The notes: generated by a model from the sequence alone, not told the origin. A DNA stretch of 64,000 bases from Firm-04 sp045596625 (GCA_045596625.1 JAZOCU010000054.1:1-64000); one strand, 5' to 3'. Counted from the stretch's first letter, positions 34,909 to 43,283 are shown. Translations and numbers: made by a program.

Positions 34909-34945
34909 AAAGGACGCTGATAATTTACTTATCAGCGTCCTTTTT
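34909..34945 (+). terminator. strong plus-strand terminator without a known gene
   Basis: AAAGGACGCTGATAA (34909-34923) pairs perfectly with TTATCAGCGTCCTTT (34929-34943), followed by further T. The flanking genes are on the minus strand. Confidence 0.8.
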
Positions 34946-35050
34946 CTGCCAATATTCAATTTATCACTTCACACATTTCCGGTACATGGAACAGCTTTGT
35001 TTTCAATGTGTTCTGAATTCAGAGTTCACGCAAAGCCGCCTGTTTTGATT

Positions 35051-35572
35051 CTATTCGATCGTCTGCATCTGATTGCTGATATATGCAGGTACATCCTTCT
35101 GTTTGATCCCCATAGAATAGGCAAATTCCTCATCAATGATCCGCAGAGCTTCCTTCCATGCCAACAGGTCGGCAGAGGCTAATTTTTTGCCGTTTCTTCG
35201 CAAGGTTTCTCTTTGCTGTTCCAATGTATAGAGCAATTGCAGCAATGTCTGCGTATCACCGACAGAAAGGATTCGGCGAAATTCTGCAGCCCGCTGCTTG
35301 CGTTCCTCGATCCAAAGAGATGGAAGATCGGACAATGCAGCGATCATCGCATCGATCTCCGCCTTTGACAGAAGCGGCTTGATCTTTGCACAAAGCGCAG
35401 CATTATCCAGCGGCACAAGAATCGCCATGGAAGGATTGCCGACCGGCTTCAGTTCACAGCATTTCCGCATATGCTGCGCATCGGGGAAAGGCACTGTCTC
35501 AATTCGTTCCACACGACAGACACCGGTTCCGCCATAGCGTACGCACTGCCCTACGACAAGCTGTTCGATCAT
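35051..35572 (-). CDS. carD: CarD-family transcriptional regulator
   Basis: 173 aa. The N-terminal CarD/TRCF RNA-polymerase-interaction domain is clear: LVVGQCVRYGGTGVCRVERI (about 4-23), ELKPVGNPSMAILVPLDN; the C-terminal half is helical and basic (IEERKQRAAEFRRIL, KEALRIIDEEFAYSMGI). CarD binds the RNA polymerase beta subunit and stabilises open promoter complexes, tuning rRNA and housekeeping transcription. AAGGAGG precedes ATG 35572, and a near-consensus promoter lies upstream. A single-gene unit. Confidence 0.92.
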   Translation of the reverse strand: MIEQLVVGQCVRYGGTGVCRVERIETVPFPDAQHMRKCCELKPVGNPSMAILVPLDNAALCAKIKPLLSKAEIDAMIAALSDLPSLWIEERKQRAAEFRRILSVGDTQTLLQLLYTLEQQRETLRRNGKKLASADLLAWKEALRIIDEEFAYSMGIKQKDVPAYISNQMQTIE

Positions 35573-35605
35573 TATACCGCCTCCTTTCTCTTGGCTTATA
35601 GTTTT

Positions 35606-35634
35606 ATTATAGCATATTTTTTGCAATTTCTCAA
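35606..35634 (-). promoter_or_regulatory. promoter of carD
   Basis: On the minus strand TTGAGA (35634-35629), 17-base spacer, TATAAT (35611-35606). Confidence 0.8.
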
Positions 35635-35711
35635 GCGTCATTTTTCACAAATTTTGCTGAAACATCGTCATTTTTCATAAGACAACAGGAAATATTCGGC
35701 AAATTAACTGC

Positions 35712-35745
35712 AAAAAACTGCCCTTGATGTTTCCATCAAAGGCAG
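35712..35745 (-). terminator. terminator of the TerB-like gene
   Basis: On the minus strand CTGCC-TTGATG (35745-35734) pairs with CATCAA-GGCAG (35729-35718, one mismatch), then TTTTTT. Confidence 0.75.
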
Positions 35746-35783
35746 CCTTGTATCAAAATTATAATATGCGATCCAGGATTCGT

Positions 35784-36209
35784 TTATTGCACAACATTTA
35801 CAGGAGAAGCCGCCATTGTCAAGGCTTCATCCATCTCAGCATACACGCTGTACAGATCCAGCACGCAAGCCTCAAGCGCACGGCAAACACGTTCATCCAG
35901 ACCAAAGGAATCTCGCAGTGCATTCAAGGTGCGGCGCTCGTTTACATCCTCAAAGCTGTCACAGATCGCAACAGAGAACAGTTCCATGTATACCTTGCGG
36001 CGAAGCGTCTCATCCAGATGCGCCAGCGTATTACGAGCAGCATTAGCTGCCGCAGCATCATAAGAGAAGCCGATCACGCCCATTTCGCGCTCATATTGTT
36101 CGAGGATTTGTGTTTCCTCCAGATTCACAATACCGTCATCTTCGATGATTTCCGATGCCAGTGTCAAAAATGCCTCTGCTTCAATTTTTCCAAGCTCATG
36201 TAAAAACAT
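35784..36209 (-). CDS. TerB-like helical protein
   Basis: 141 aa, all-helical, with the TerB/DUF533 pattern: EAFLTLASEIIEDDGIVNLEE (acidic DG metal-like motif after helix 1, about 12-32), LFSVAICDSFEDVNERRTLNAL (second repeat-like acidic motif, about 77-98). TerB-type proteins are linked to stress, tellurite or phage response and may bind metal. Single gene with its own promoter, and no Ter partners nearby. AAAGGA precedes the ATG. Confidence 0.65.
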   Translation of the reverse strand: MFLHELGKIEAEAFLTLASEIIEDDGIVNLEETQILEQYEREMGVIGFSYDAAAANAARNTLAHLDETLRRKVYMELFSVAICDSFEDVNERRTLNALRDSFGLDERVCRALEACVLDLYSVYAEMDEALTMAASPVNVVQ

Positions 36210-36283
36210 TGCCGATCATTCCTTTCCGAATCGATATTTTCGTAAGATCCATTCCGAAATGCCATCTGCATTTCTTACAAAAC

Positions 36284-36312
36284 AGTATACCATATCTGCG
36301 GAAAAAATGCAA
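36284..36312 (-). promoter_or_regulatory. promoter of the TerB-like gene
   Basis: On the minus strand TTGCAT (36312-36307), 17-base spacer, TATACT (36289-36284). Confidence 0.75.
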
Positions 36313-36360
36313 GCGATTTCACAAAACACCGTCAAATCTTCACGATGCATGCAGATAATA

Positions 36361-38403
36361 TCAATCCAGCATTGCAAGTTTCCGCAAGATCAAAGCTGCA
36401 TCCGAGGCCGTTGGTTTTCCATCACGGTCAAGATCTGCCTGCGCTCTGCCTTGCAGCGTTACCGTAACCTGCGGGTCTTCCGCCACAAACCGGCACAACA
36501 ATACAACATCAGCAATGGCTACCACGCCGTTTTCATCCACATCACCCAGCAACAATACCGGTGGCTCTGTGGTGGTAGTGGTTGTCGTAGTTGTAGTGGT
36601 TGTCGTAGTTGTTGTGGTGGTAGTGGTTGTTGTGGTTTCCGGTATCGGCTGACAATAGAGGGTACAAGCATCTGCTGAGCCATATGACTCGGCACCGCCT
36701 GATATCCGAAGCTGAATTGTTACCCGGTCACCATTATACGCATTAGCGGATACTGTAGGGCTCTGCCATTGGTTCCAGCCGGTCAGATCTCCTTCTGCGG
36801 TATCACATACCGTACCATTCACCGCAATGGTCAATACATAATGGGAAGTAGCATCCCCTTGCATCTGCAAGGAAAATACATATGCACCATCTTTGCGGAT
36901 CTGTACATCGGTTGAAGCGGTGCTGCCGGAAAATGCCGTCTTGGAATACCAATGCAAGGCACAGGCGCCATCATAAGGATCCTCCTGCCGCACATCAAAA
37001 TGATCGCCGGCAGTCGGCTGCAGATTCCATCCGCTGGGACGGTCTGTCCATCCATTTTGCATTTCAAAGCCGGGATTCACCAGCAGATTATCCGGATCAG
37101 TTGTCACGCCGCTGCCACGGATCTGCTGAAATACCGACAGGGAGGAAAGCGGCTTGCCGGATGCATCGAACAACGCCTGATTATCTACAGAGCTGCCGCC
37201 ATAATACTTACCGTCGGGATCGTATTCCATAGATGCCTGCGTTGCCCAGCCGGATCCGTCACGCTCCCATTTCTGCAGATTCTCATCATAGCTGTTGCCC
37301 ACCGAAAGCCATGCAGGCTCCCAGTAAAACGCACCGATTCCTCTGCCGTTGTCTACAGCAGCCACAGCAGCAAACACATCGCTGATGCATTGTGCCTGTC
37401 CTTCGGGGCTGATGGCATAATTCACATAGCTGCCCAGATCACCATCACCCGAAATGGTATTGGGGAAGTAATCCGCATCGGTTTTGGTATACAGCCAAGA
37501 GGTTTCTGCCACCATGACAAGCTTGTTGTAATTCTTCGCAACGCCATTGAGAACATTGGTCAGATTCGCCATGGTGCCGTGCCAATAGGGGTAATAGGAA
37601 GATGCAAACACATCATAATCCACATTGCATTGTGCAAGCATCTGAGCATAATAATCATAATTGCCCGATTTTTCGGGATTGGTAAAATGAATGGCAACCA
37701 GCGTATTCCGATCAAATTCGCGCACAGCTCTGGCGCCTGCATTCCACAGATTGCCAAGCAGCTGCCAGCCCTCAAGACTCCAGTTATAATCCGAAAGCAT
37801 AGTGCCGCACATACCACCCGTCGTTTCATTACCGATCTGCACCATCGCGATCTGTGCACCGGTAGCAGCAACCTGTTTTAATGTACCGGCAGTAAACTCA
37901 TAAATCGCCTGTGCTTTCTGATCATTATTATAATTCGCCCAAGCTTTGGGGGCCTTTTGCTTGGCAGGATCTGCCCAGAAATCCGAATAATGGAAATCCA
38001 GCAGCATTGCAAGTCCTGCATCGGCACAGCGCTTTGCAATAGCAACAGCACAATCTACATCGCAGGCACCTCCGCCATAGGTCGCACGGCTTGAAGAATG
38101 ATAAGGATCGTTCCAGATCCGCACACGCACAGTATTCACACCGGATGCCGCCAACGTTTGAAAGATATCACAAGGATTTCCCTGTGCATCCCGATATACC
38201 ACGCCGCTGCGCTCCAAGGCAATCACCGAAGACACATCCACACCCTTGAACGGTGCGCCGTCTGCAAAGGGTGTTGCTGTAAGTCCTTGAAACACCACCG
38301 GTGAGGCTGCTTCCGCTTTGATAACAGAGGCATCCGGCAACGCAGTACCCAGCAGCATCGCAGCCGCACAGCAAAGGGAAAGAAAAACATTTCTCTTTTT
38401 CAT
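36361..38403 (-). CDS. secreted GH53 endo-beta-1,4-galactanase with dockerin
   Basis: 680 aa from ATG 38403 (GAAGGGGA upstream). Order: signal peptide (1-34), GH53 barrel (about 50-430) with VQIGNET (Glu193, acid/base) and MVAETSW (Glu300, nucleophile), a galactan-binding-like CBM (about 440-585, beginning LLVNPGFEM), a pure threonine linker of 23 residues (coding bases 36568-36636), and a C-terminal dockerin (about 617-680, loops DVDENGVVAIADV and DLDRDGKPTASDA). It hydrolyses beta-1,4-galactan side chains of pectin (type I arabinogalactan). A single-gene unit with its own promoter, lying downstream of the SOS-controlled pair on the same strand. Confidence 0.95.
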   Translation of the reverse strand: MKKRNVFLSLCCAAAMLLGTALPDASVIKAEAASPVVFQGLTATPFADGAPFKGVDVSSVIALERSGVVYRDAQGNPCDIFQTLAASGVNTVRVRIWNDPYHSSSRATYGGGACDVDCAVAIAKRCADAGLAMLLDFHYSDFWADPAKQKAPKAWANYNNDQKAQAIYEFTAGTLKQVAATGAQIAMVQIGNETTGGMCGTMLSDYNWSLEGWQLLGNLWNAGARAVREFDRNTLVAIHFTNPEKSGNYDYYAQMLAQCNVDYDVFASSYYPYWHGTMANLTNVLNGVAKNYNKLVMVAETSWLYTKTDADYFPNTISGDGDLGSYVNYAISPEGQAQCISDVFAAVAAVDNGRGIGAFYWEPAWLSVGNSYDENLQKWERDGSGWATQASMEYDPDGKYYGGSSVDNQALFDASGKPLSSLSVFQQIRGSGVTTDPDNLLVNPGFEMQNGWTDRPSGWNLQPTAGDHFDVRQEDPYDGACALHWYSKTAFSGSTASTDVQIRKDGAYVFSLQMQGDATSHYVLTIAVNGTVCDTAEGDLTGWNQWQSPTVSANAYNGDRVTIQLRISGGAESYGSADACTLYCQPIPETTTTTTTTTTTTTTTTTTTTTTTEPPVLLLGDVDENGVVAIADVVLLCRFVAEDPQVTVTLQGRAQADLDRDGKPTASDAALILRKLAMLD

Positions 38404-38454
38404 ATGCAAATCCCCTTCAATACAATTGATAAGCGAAAACATTTCCGCAATGTT

Positions 38455-38483
38455 ACTATATCATAAAACTCGCTCCTGTACAA
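38455..38483 (-). promoter_or_regulatory. promoter of the GH53 gene
   Basis: On the minus strand TTGTAC (38483-38478), 17-base spacer, TATAGT (38460-38455). Confidence 0.65.
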
Positions 38484-38511
38484 GATACAATTGTATTCTT
38501 TTACTGACGAA

Positions 38512-38871
38512 TTATCTCGGATCTGCCCGTTCGTTCATTGTATCGGAAAGATAATACTGCAAATAACGCCGCAGCCGGATGCGAGCACGTTTCAATGTGC
38601 GGGAAACAGTACATTCCGCTACCGAATACCGCTCTGCGATTTCTTTCATGGTCATGCCTTCAAAGCAATACAACGCAAAATACTGCTGCTGACAAGGCGT
38701 CAGCTCCTGCTTCCAAACCGCCCTAGCAGCGCGCAGCAGGGCCGTTCGCTGCTGCTGAACAGGGATTTCATCAAGGCCAAAAGCAGCTGCCGTATCTTTC
38801 GCACACTGCGCCACCCATCCTGTATCATACTGCAGCACCTCCTGAGAAACACGTGTGCGTTTCTCAGTCAT
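38512..38871 (-). CDS. sigma-70 region-4-like DNA-binding protein
   Basis: 119 aa. The C-terminal half is a sigma-region-4 helix-turn-helix: LTPCQQQYFALYCFEGMTMKEIAERYSVAECTVSRTLKRARIRL (about 57-100). There is no region 2, so it is not a full sigma factor; similar short proteins occur as ArpU-like or phage/ICE transcription regulators. It starts four bases inside the preceding gene (ATGA overlap), so the two are translated together. It is under the LexA-box promoter at 39184-39235, hence probably induced by DNA damage. Target genes unknown. Confidence 0.75.
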   Translation of the reverse strand: MTEKRTRVSQEVLQYDTGWVAQCAKDTAAAFGLDEIPVQQQRTALLRAARAVWKQELTPCQQQYFALYCFEGMTMKEIAERYSVAECTVSRTLKRARIRLRRYLQYYLSDTMNERADPR

Positions 38872-39152
38872 ATCAATGTACCTCGCTCATCATTGGCATA
38901 AACTGCAATGCTGCGCATTGCTTCGGCAAGCTCACTATGTTCCGCGGTAAGCAGTGCGATGCGCCGTTCCAAGCGATACTGCGTGTATATCGACTGCCGA
39001 TCGCCGGTTTTCTGCTGCACACAGCGTTTCAGCTCACTGCGCAGCGCACGCCGCCGTGCATCCACTGCGCTCATAGCAGCGCTGTATGTCTGATACATCC
39101 GGGTATATGTTCCGCCGCTATTTTCATATTGATTTCCACGTTTTTGCAACAT
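38868..39152 (-). CDS. small coiled-coil protein, first gene of an SOS-box operon
   Basis: 94 aa, basic, predicted helical, with two long heptad-like stretches (YSAAMSAVDARRRALRSELKRC and YRLERRIALLTAEHSELAEAM). I do not recognise a family. It has no membrane segment, so it is not an obvious YneA-like division inhibitor. AAAAGGAGG precedes the ATG by five bases. First gene after a promoter carrying a palindromic LexA box; it overlaps the sigma-like gene by ATGA. Confidence 0.65.
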   Translation of the reverse strand: MLQKRGNQYENSGGTYTRMYQTYSAAMSAVDARRRALRSELKRCVQQKTGDRQSIYTQYRLERRIALLTAEHSELAEAMRSIAVYANDERGTLI

Positions 39153-39183
39153 CGCTTCCTCCTTTTACGACATCCGCCCTTAT

Positions 39184-39203
39184 AATAGAACATATGTTCT
39201 ATT
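39184..39203 (-). promoter_or_regulatory. LexA (SOS) box
   Basis: GAACATATGTTC (39188-39199) in the perfect 20-bp palindrome AATAGAACATATGTTCTATT fits the Gram-positive LexA/DinR consensus GAAC-N4-GTTC. It lies directly downstream of the -10, covering the transcription start, the classic repressor position. Confidence 0.8.
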
Positions 39204-39206
39204 TTA

Positions 39207-39235
39207 ATTGTAACAGCAAATATCGTCTTTGTCAA
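39207..39235 (-). promoter_or_regulatory. promoter of the SOS-box operon
   Basis: On the minus strand TTGACA (39235-39230), 17-base spacer, TACAAT (39212-39207). Confidence 0.8.
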
Positions 39236-39277
39236 GGATAACAGCAAAGGATGTACAAAAAAGTGAACATCAAAATA

Positions 39278-39311
39278 GAAAAGCGCCCCTTTCCCGTAGG
39301 AAAGAGGCGCT
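39278..39311 (-). terminator. terminator of the xylanase gene
   Basis: On the minus strand AGCGCC-CTTTCC (39311-39299) pairs with GGAAAG-GGCGCT (39294-39282), one mismatch, followed by TTTTCTATTTTG. Confidence 0.75.
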
Positions 39312-39348
39312 GTTCAAACACTATTCTTTGTACAAAGCGAAAGTCAGA

Positions 39349-41952
39349 TCAACCAAGCTTTGCAAGCAGACCGGCCAGATACATGAGAATTGCACTGGTA
39401 TCATTTGCGTTGACGCCGGAAGCGCCATCGCAATCGCCGTTGACAATACCCTGCTGGGTAACGTTTACAGTCGTATCCTCAGCAACATAGCGGCTGAGCA
39501 GAACAGCATCGTCAATTTTCACGATACCATCGCAGTTCACATCGCCGTATTTGCTCGGATCGGGTGTTTTAGAAGTCGTGGTGGTAGTAGTTGTTGTGGT
39601 GGTAGTTGTGGTAGTCGTAGTGGTTGTAGTGGTAGTTGTAGTAGTTGTGGGAGGCTGAATGTTTTGTGCCACTTCAAGAACAGCATAGTAAGCGGGCTTC
39701 GGCTGATATCCGGAGCTGAACAGAAGCGGATTCTGCTCACGACGCCAGCTGATGCTGTCGTTGGTGCCCCAAAGCGTCAGGCTGCTGATAGAATCTGCAT
39801 TATCAACTGCCAGCTGGAAGATCTCCTTGTAAAGCTGAGCCTGTGTCTCGAAATCGGAACAGGTAATATCCAGCTCGGTGATCTGAACATCCAGACCGGT
39901 GCTGATGAACTTCTCAAGAGCAGTCTTATAAACAGAAGCGCTGGGGTAGTTGGTTGCTAAGTGAGACTGCATACCGATACCATCGATGATGCCCTCGGCC
40001 TTCAGTGCCATGGCAAGCTCATAGATATCGTTGGTCTTGTTCGGAACATACTCGTTATAGTCGTTGATATAAAGCTTGCAGCCTGCGGGAGCATACTTTC
40101 TTGCTGCTCTGAATGCAGTAAATACGAACTCGTTGTTGTTCTCACCGTAAATCTTTGCCCATGTTGAAGCAGCCGAATCGCTGGTTGCATATTCTTTACG
40201 CATTCCGCCGCCATCGTTAAGGAACAGCTCATTACATACGTCATATGCATAGACATTCAGATTCGGATACTGAGATTTCAAAGCTTCAAACGTGTTCTTG
40301 ATAAAGCTTTCGATACGCTGATCCATAACCTGCTTGCTTACGTAAGCGCCGTTGTCAGAGAAGTTTTCACGGAAGAACCAGTCAGGCGTCTGGCTGTGCC
40401 AGATGAAGGTATGACCGCGGACAGCGATACCATTCTGCTCACAGAAGCTCAGTGTCTGTGCAGCTCTGCTGAGATTTACCTGTGCATTCACGTTGTTGCC
40501 TCTTTGCTGAGAAGCAGACTTATCGAGAATGGCATCGGGCTTCAGTTCGTTTTCGGGTGTAATGCTGTTAAAGTGCTTCTTGATGAAATCACCGCCGGAG
40601 CCCAACTCGCCCGGGCTGACAGAGGTGCCCAGTTTGAAGCAGGAAGCAAAGGCTTCCTTCAAATATTCACTGCTGGGATTGCCGGGGGTCACAATAGGAT
40701 CATCGTTATTACCGGGAGCGGTTGTGGACGAGCCTTTAGCAGTCAGCTGCACATCATCCAGATAGAAGGAGACGATATCCGACGCAGAGGGTGTCTCGGT
40801 ATAGGTAGTCTGAATATACAGCGAGATCGAAGTTGCACCGCTGGGAACCGTAAAGGATGTTGCCAGCTCTGCCCACTTGCCGCTGGATGATGTAGCACTT
40901 ACCAGATCATCATACGCCGTTGAACCGTTAAGATCATATTGCAGACCAAGTGTGTAGCCCTGCGATGCGTACGTATCATTCTTGTAGCCGACAAAAGCAG
41001 AAATATCATAGCTCTGACCGGCAACCAGATCGGTACCCGAAGGTACTGTCAGACCATGCCAAGCCTGTGTTCTGTCTGTGACATACAATGATTGACTGCC
41101 GCCATGCGTAAACTCCTTGGTAAAGCCATAGCTTACATCGCCGCGGCCTGCCCAGCTTGTTCCGCTGCCCTCGAAATTATCGGTAACACCCTTGCCGCTG
41201 CCGCTGGGGGGTGTAAAGCTTACTTGCGGTTCCGGATCCGGAGTGGGCGTTGTGCTGCCCTGACCCAGTGTAATATTGTTCTTGGTAACAGTACAGGATC
41301 CGCTGGACTGATATCCTTCCGTTACAAGCGAAACCTCATAAAGTCCGCCCATATCCAAGCCCATCTTTTCCCATTCTGCAAAGTGCTTGGCAATATCAAT
41401 GGTACCGCTGGTACGCTTCTGACCATCCTTACGCACACTGAAATACTGCGGGAATGTCTTGGTGCCTTCGATAGAAGGCTGCTGGACACGTGTGGTCTGA
41501 TAAACATCATACTGATCGCCGTCTACGGTAATGGTTCCCTTATAGCCGGTGCCCCCTGGCGGTCTCCAGGTACCCCAGCTCTCAACGATGTAGTACTCAA
41601 CGAGCGGAGACTTGGTCCAGCCGTAAACGGAAAGATAGGAGTTGCCGTTCGGATTGTAGTTTGCACTGTAATCCATCGTGATACCGCCGAGGGTATCCCA
41701 CTGAGGCGAGTTGTTCACCCACTTCTTGCCGGTACGGAACAATACGTTCTCAATACCACTCCAGCTGCAGCTGTAGGTACCATTACCGAGAAGCTGCATC
41801 TGTGCGGAACCCTGATCATGCTGATTCCAGAGTTCCCAGTCATAACCGTCCTGCGTACCTTGATCGCAGCGGTCTGCCGCACTGACGCTGAAAGCCATCG
41901 AGCTCATACCGACGACCATGGCGCAAACGGCACTGATCAAACGTTTACTCAT
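39349..41952 (-). CDS. secreted bifunctional xylanase GH11-CBM22-GH10 with dockerin
   Basis: 867 aa from ATG 41952 (GGAGG upstream). Order: signal peptide (1-25), GH11 jelly-roll xylanase (about 28-230; Glu119 in VEYYIVE and Glu212 in TEGYQSSG as the two catalytic acids), CBM22 (about 258-405), GH10 barrel (about 430-765; Glu575 in YDVCNELF and Glu693 in QITELD), a threonine linker of 25 residues (coding bases 39574-39648), and a dockerin (last about 60 residues, second loop DCDGASGVNANDT). Two xylanases with different folds on one chain, with a xylan-binding module between, are known in cellulosomal ruminococci. It attacks xylan backbones; the SGNH esterase could remove acetyl groups. A single-gene unit. 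Confidence 0.95.
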   Translation of the reverse strand: MSKRLISAVCAMVVGMSSMAFSVSAADRCDQGTQDGYDWELWNQHDQGSAQMQLLGNGTYSCSWSGIENVLFRTGKKWVNNSPQWDTLGGITMDYSANYNPNGNSYLSVYGWTKSPLVEYYIVESWGTWRPPGGTGYKGTITVDGDQYDVYQTTRVQQPSIEGTKTFPQYFSVRKDGQKRTSGTIDIAKHFAEWEKMGLDMGGLYEVSLVTEGYQSSGSCTVTKNNITLGQGSTTPTPDPEPQVSFTPPSGSGKGVTDNFEGSGTSWAGRGDVSYGFTKEFTHGGSQSLYVTDRTQAWHGLTVPSGTDLVAGQSYDISAFVGYKNDTYASQGYTLGLQYDLNGSTAYDDLVSATSSSGKWAELATSFTVPSGATSISLYIQTTYTETPSASDIVSFYLDDVQLTAKGSSTTAPGNNDDPIVTPGNPSSEYLKEAFASCFKLGTSVSPGELGSGGDFIKKHFNSITPENELKPDAILDKSASQQRGNNVNAQVNLSRAAQTLSFCEQNGIAVRGHTFIWHSQTPDWFFRENFSDNGAYVSKQVMDQRIESFIKNTFEALKSQYPNLNVYAYDVCNELFLNDGGGMRKEYATSDSAASTWAKIYGENNNEFVFTAFRAARKYAPAGCKLYINDYNEYVPNKTNDIYELAMALKAEGIIDGIGMQSHLATNYPSASVYKTALEKFISTGLDVQITELDITCSDFETQAQLYKEIFQLAVDNADSISSLTLWGTNDSISWRREQNPLLFSSGYQPKPAYYAVLEVAQNIQPPTTTTTTTTTTTTTTTTTTTTTTTTTSKTPDPSKYGDVNCDGIVKIDDAVLLSRYVAEDTTVNVTQQGIVNGDCDGASGVNANDTSAILMYLAGLLAKLG

Positions 41953-42038
41953 GATAAAAACCTCCATTTGTAATTCTCTTTTTCTCTTTTTCTTCATGCG
42001 AATATAGTTTCCCCTAAAGCAAAACAAATGGCTAATTT

Positions 42039-42067
42039 AGATTATCACGTCAAATGAATTTTGTCAA
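42039..42067 (-). promoter_or_regulatory. promoter of the xylanase gene
   Basis: On the minus strand TTGACA (42067-42062), 17-base spacer, TAATCT (42044-42039). Confidence 0.6.
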
Positions 42068-42137
42068 GTATGCCGAAATGTAAATTAAGAGCTTATTGCC
42101 CATTTTTACCTGCTATTTCATCGTATCTACGTCTCAG

Positions 42138-42164
42138 AGGCAAAAATTATGAATTATTTTGCCT
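42138..42164. promoter_or_regulatory. inverted repeat upstream of the xylanase promoter
   Basis: AGGCAAAA (42138-42145) and TTTTGCCT (42157-42164) form perfect arms around an 11-base AT-rich centre, about 70 bases upstream of the xylanase -35. It could be a regulator site; it has no T-tract and no gene ends here. Confidence 0.4.
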
Positions 42165-42290
42165 ACTTTTCAGCATAAAAGTGCAACAAATGACCAATTC
42201 AAAATTCTTAGCGATTCGGTAATCTTCTACAACAGCATCACAAGAATTTTTGTGCATATTGCCAAAAATTCAAAACAGAAGAAAATCCGC

Positions 42291-42319
42291 TTGACTTTTC
42301 CGCATAAATTTGCTATAAT
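42291..42319 (+). promoter_or_regulatory. promoter of the tRNA-Leu/tRNA-Ser unit
   Basis: TTGACT (42291-42296), 17-base spacer, TATAAT (42314-42319). Confidence 0.8.
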
Positions 42320-42334
42320 ATCGAAGTACTAAAT

Positions 42335-42417
42335 GCGAGTGTGCTGGAATTGGCAGACAGGCACGTTTGAGGGGCGTGTGCTTCGGCGTACGGGTTCAAG
42401 TCCCGTCACTCGCACCA
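42335..42417 (+). tRNA. tRNA-Leu(GAG)
   Basis: Acceptor GCGAGTG pairs with CACTCGC, with encoded ACCA. The anticodon stem CACGT/GCGTG encloses TTGAGGG, giving anticodon GAG (42369-42371) for CUC/CUU. The long variable arm and the GGTTCAAGTCC T-arm are typical of class II tRNA. Confidence 0.96.
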
Positions 42418-42437
42418 TTCACAATATCATAACAGAT

Positions 42438-42526
42438 GGAAAGATGGCTGAGCTGGTCTAAGGCGCACGACTGGAAATCGTGTAGGCGTTAATAGCGTCT
42501 CGAGGGTTCGAATCCCTCTCTTTCCG
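42438..42526 (+). tRNA. tRNA-Ser(GGA)
   Basis: Acceptor GGAAAGA pairs with TCTTTCC, discriminator G, no encoded CCA. The anticodon loop CTGGAAA gives GGA (42473-42475) for UCC/UCU. The long variable arm is present. 20 bases after tRNA-Leu, under the same promoter. Confidence 0.96.
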
Positions 42527-42532
42527 CTCCAA

Positions 42533-42565
42533 AAAAACCGACACAGGAATGTGTCGGTTTTTCTA
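42533..42565. terminator. terminator after the tRNA pair
   Basis: CCGACACA (42538-42545) pairs with TGTGTCGG (42550-42557), flanked by A5 and T5. It can also end the convergent glycosylase gene, whose stop lies at its edge. Confidence 0.88.
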
Positions 42566-43045
42566 TTTCCCATATCGGATCTGCCGCCACGCCTCCGTCA
42601 AACGCGCCACAGACCATGCCGCATTGGCAGGAGACGTTGATGGCAGGCAGACCGCTTCTCGTCCGATCGTCTGCCGGAGATATCGATTATAATATTTCAG
42701 TGCCGTTTTGCCGTTGACATAGATCCGTTCGATCGCGGCGCATTCCAAGATTCGGCTCAGATCATTGGGGATCACATCCCGAATGGTGCTGTCAGCACTG
42801 CCTTCGATCTCACAGACAGCAATCACATCCCACAATGCGATTCCGTTGGAGAGCAGAAACCGACGTTTTTCCTCAACCGTCTTAGGTGTTTCACACTCGA
42901 ACACCCCTGCACATACCTTCCAGAACCGATTTTGCGGGTGTCCATAGAAAAACTGCATTTCACGGGATCTGACTGACGGAAAGCTCCCTAAGATCAAAAT
43001 CCGCGACTGCGCATTATAAATCGGCGCAATAGGATGCTGCACCAT
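42563..43045 (-). CDS. DNA-deoxyinosine/uracil glycosylase (MUG/UDG superfamily)
   Basis: 160 aa. The N-terminal LILGSFPSVRSREMQFFYGHPQNRFW (about residues 16-41) is the motif of family 6 (hypoxanthine-DNA) glycosylases; LPSTSPANAAW near the end is motif 2. It removes deaminated bases (hypoxanthine, possibly uracil) from DNA. Classical MUG has GxNPG in motif 1; GSFPS is the family-6-type variant. GGAGGATGA precedes the ATG. Single gene between the tRNAs. Confidence 0.85.
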   Translation of the reverse strand: MVQHPIAPIYNAQSRILILGSFPSVRSREMQFFYGHPQNRFWKVCAGVFECETPKTVEEKRRFLLSNGIALWDVIAVCEIEGSADSTIRDVIPNDLSRILECAAIERIYVNGKTALKYYNRYLRQTIGREAVCLPSTSPANAAWSVARLTEAWRQIRYGK

Positions 43046-43158
43046 ATGTCATCCTCCTTCTGCAGATCCTCTTAAAGCTTGATTCTGCATTTGGTTTTGC
43101 TGCTGTACTTTCGTCTTGATGTCCCATTATGCCTTTGACGTCATCGCTGCAACAATGT

Positions 43159-43192
43159 AAAAAGCCCCTTTCCATCTCGGAAGGGGCTTTTT
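43159..43192 (-). terminator. terminator of tRNA-Val
   Basis: AAAAAGCCCCTT (43159-43170) pairs with AAGGGGCTTTTT (43181-43192). On the minus strand the T-tract directly follows the tRNA gene. Confidence 0.88.
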
Positions 43193-43198
43193 ACAGAG

Positions 43199-43272
<74 letters not shown>

Positions 43273-43283
43273 ATGACTTGTTT

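Noticed and set aside
36568..36636. Repeat DNA (GTT/GTG/GTA-rich) as a possible CRISPR or satellite
   Set aside because: It encodes the threonine linker on the minus strand, has no spacer structure, and the codons are shuffled.
38512..39235. Prophage around the SOS-box operon
   Set aside because: The flanking genes are cellulosomal enzymes; no integrase, terminase, capsid or att-like repeats are visible in the window.
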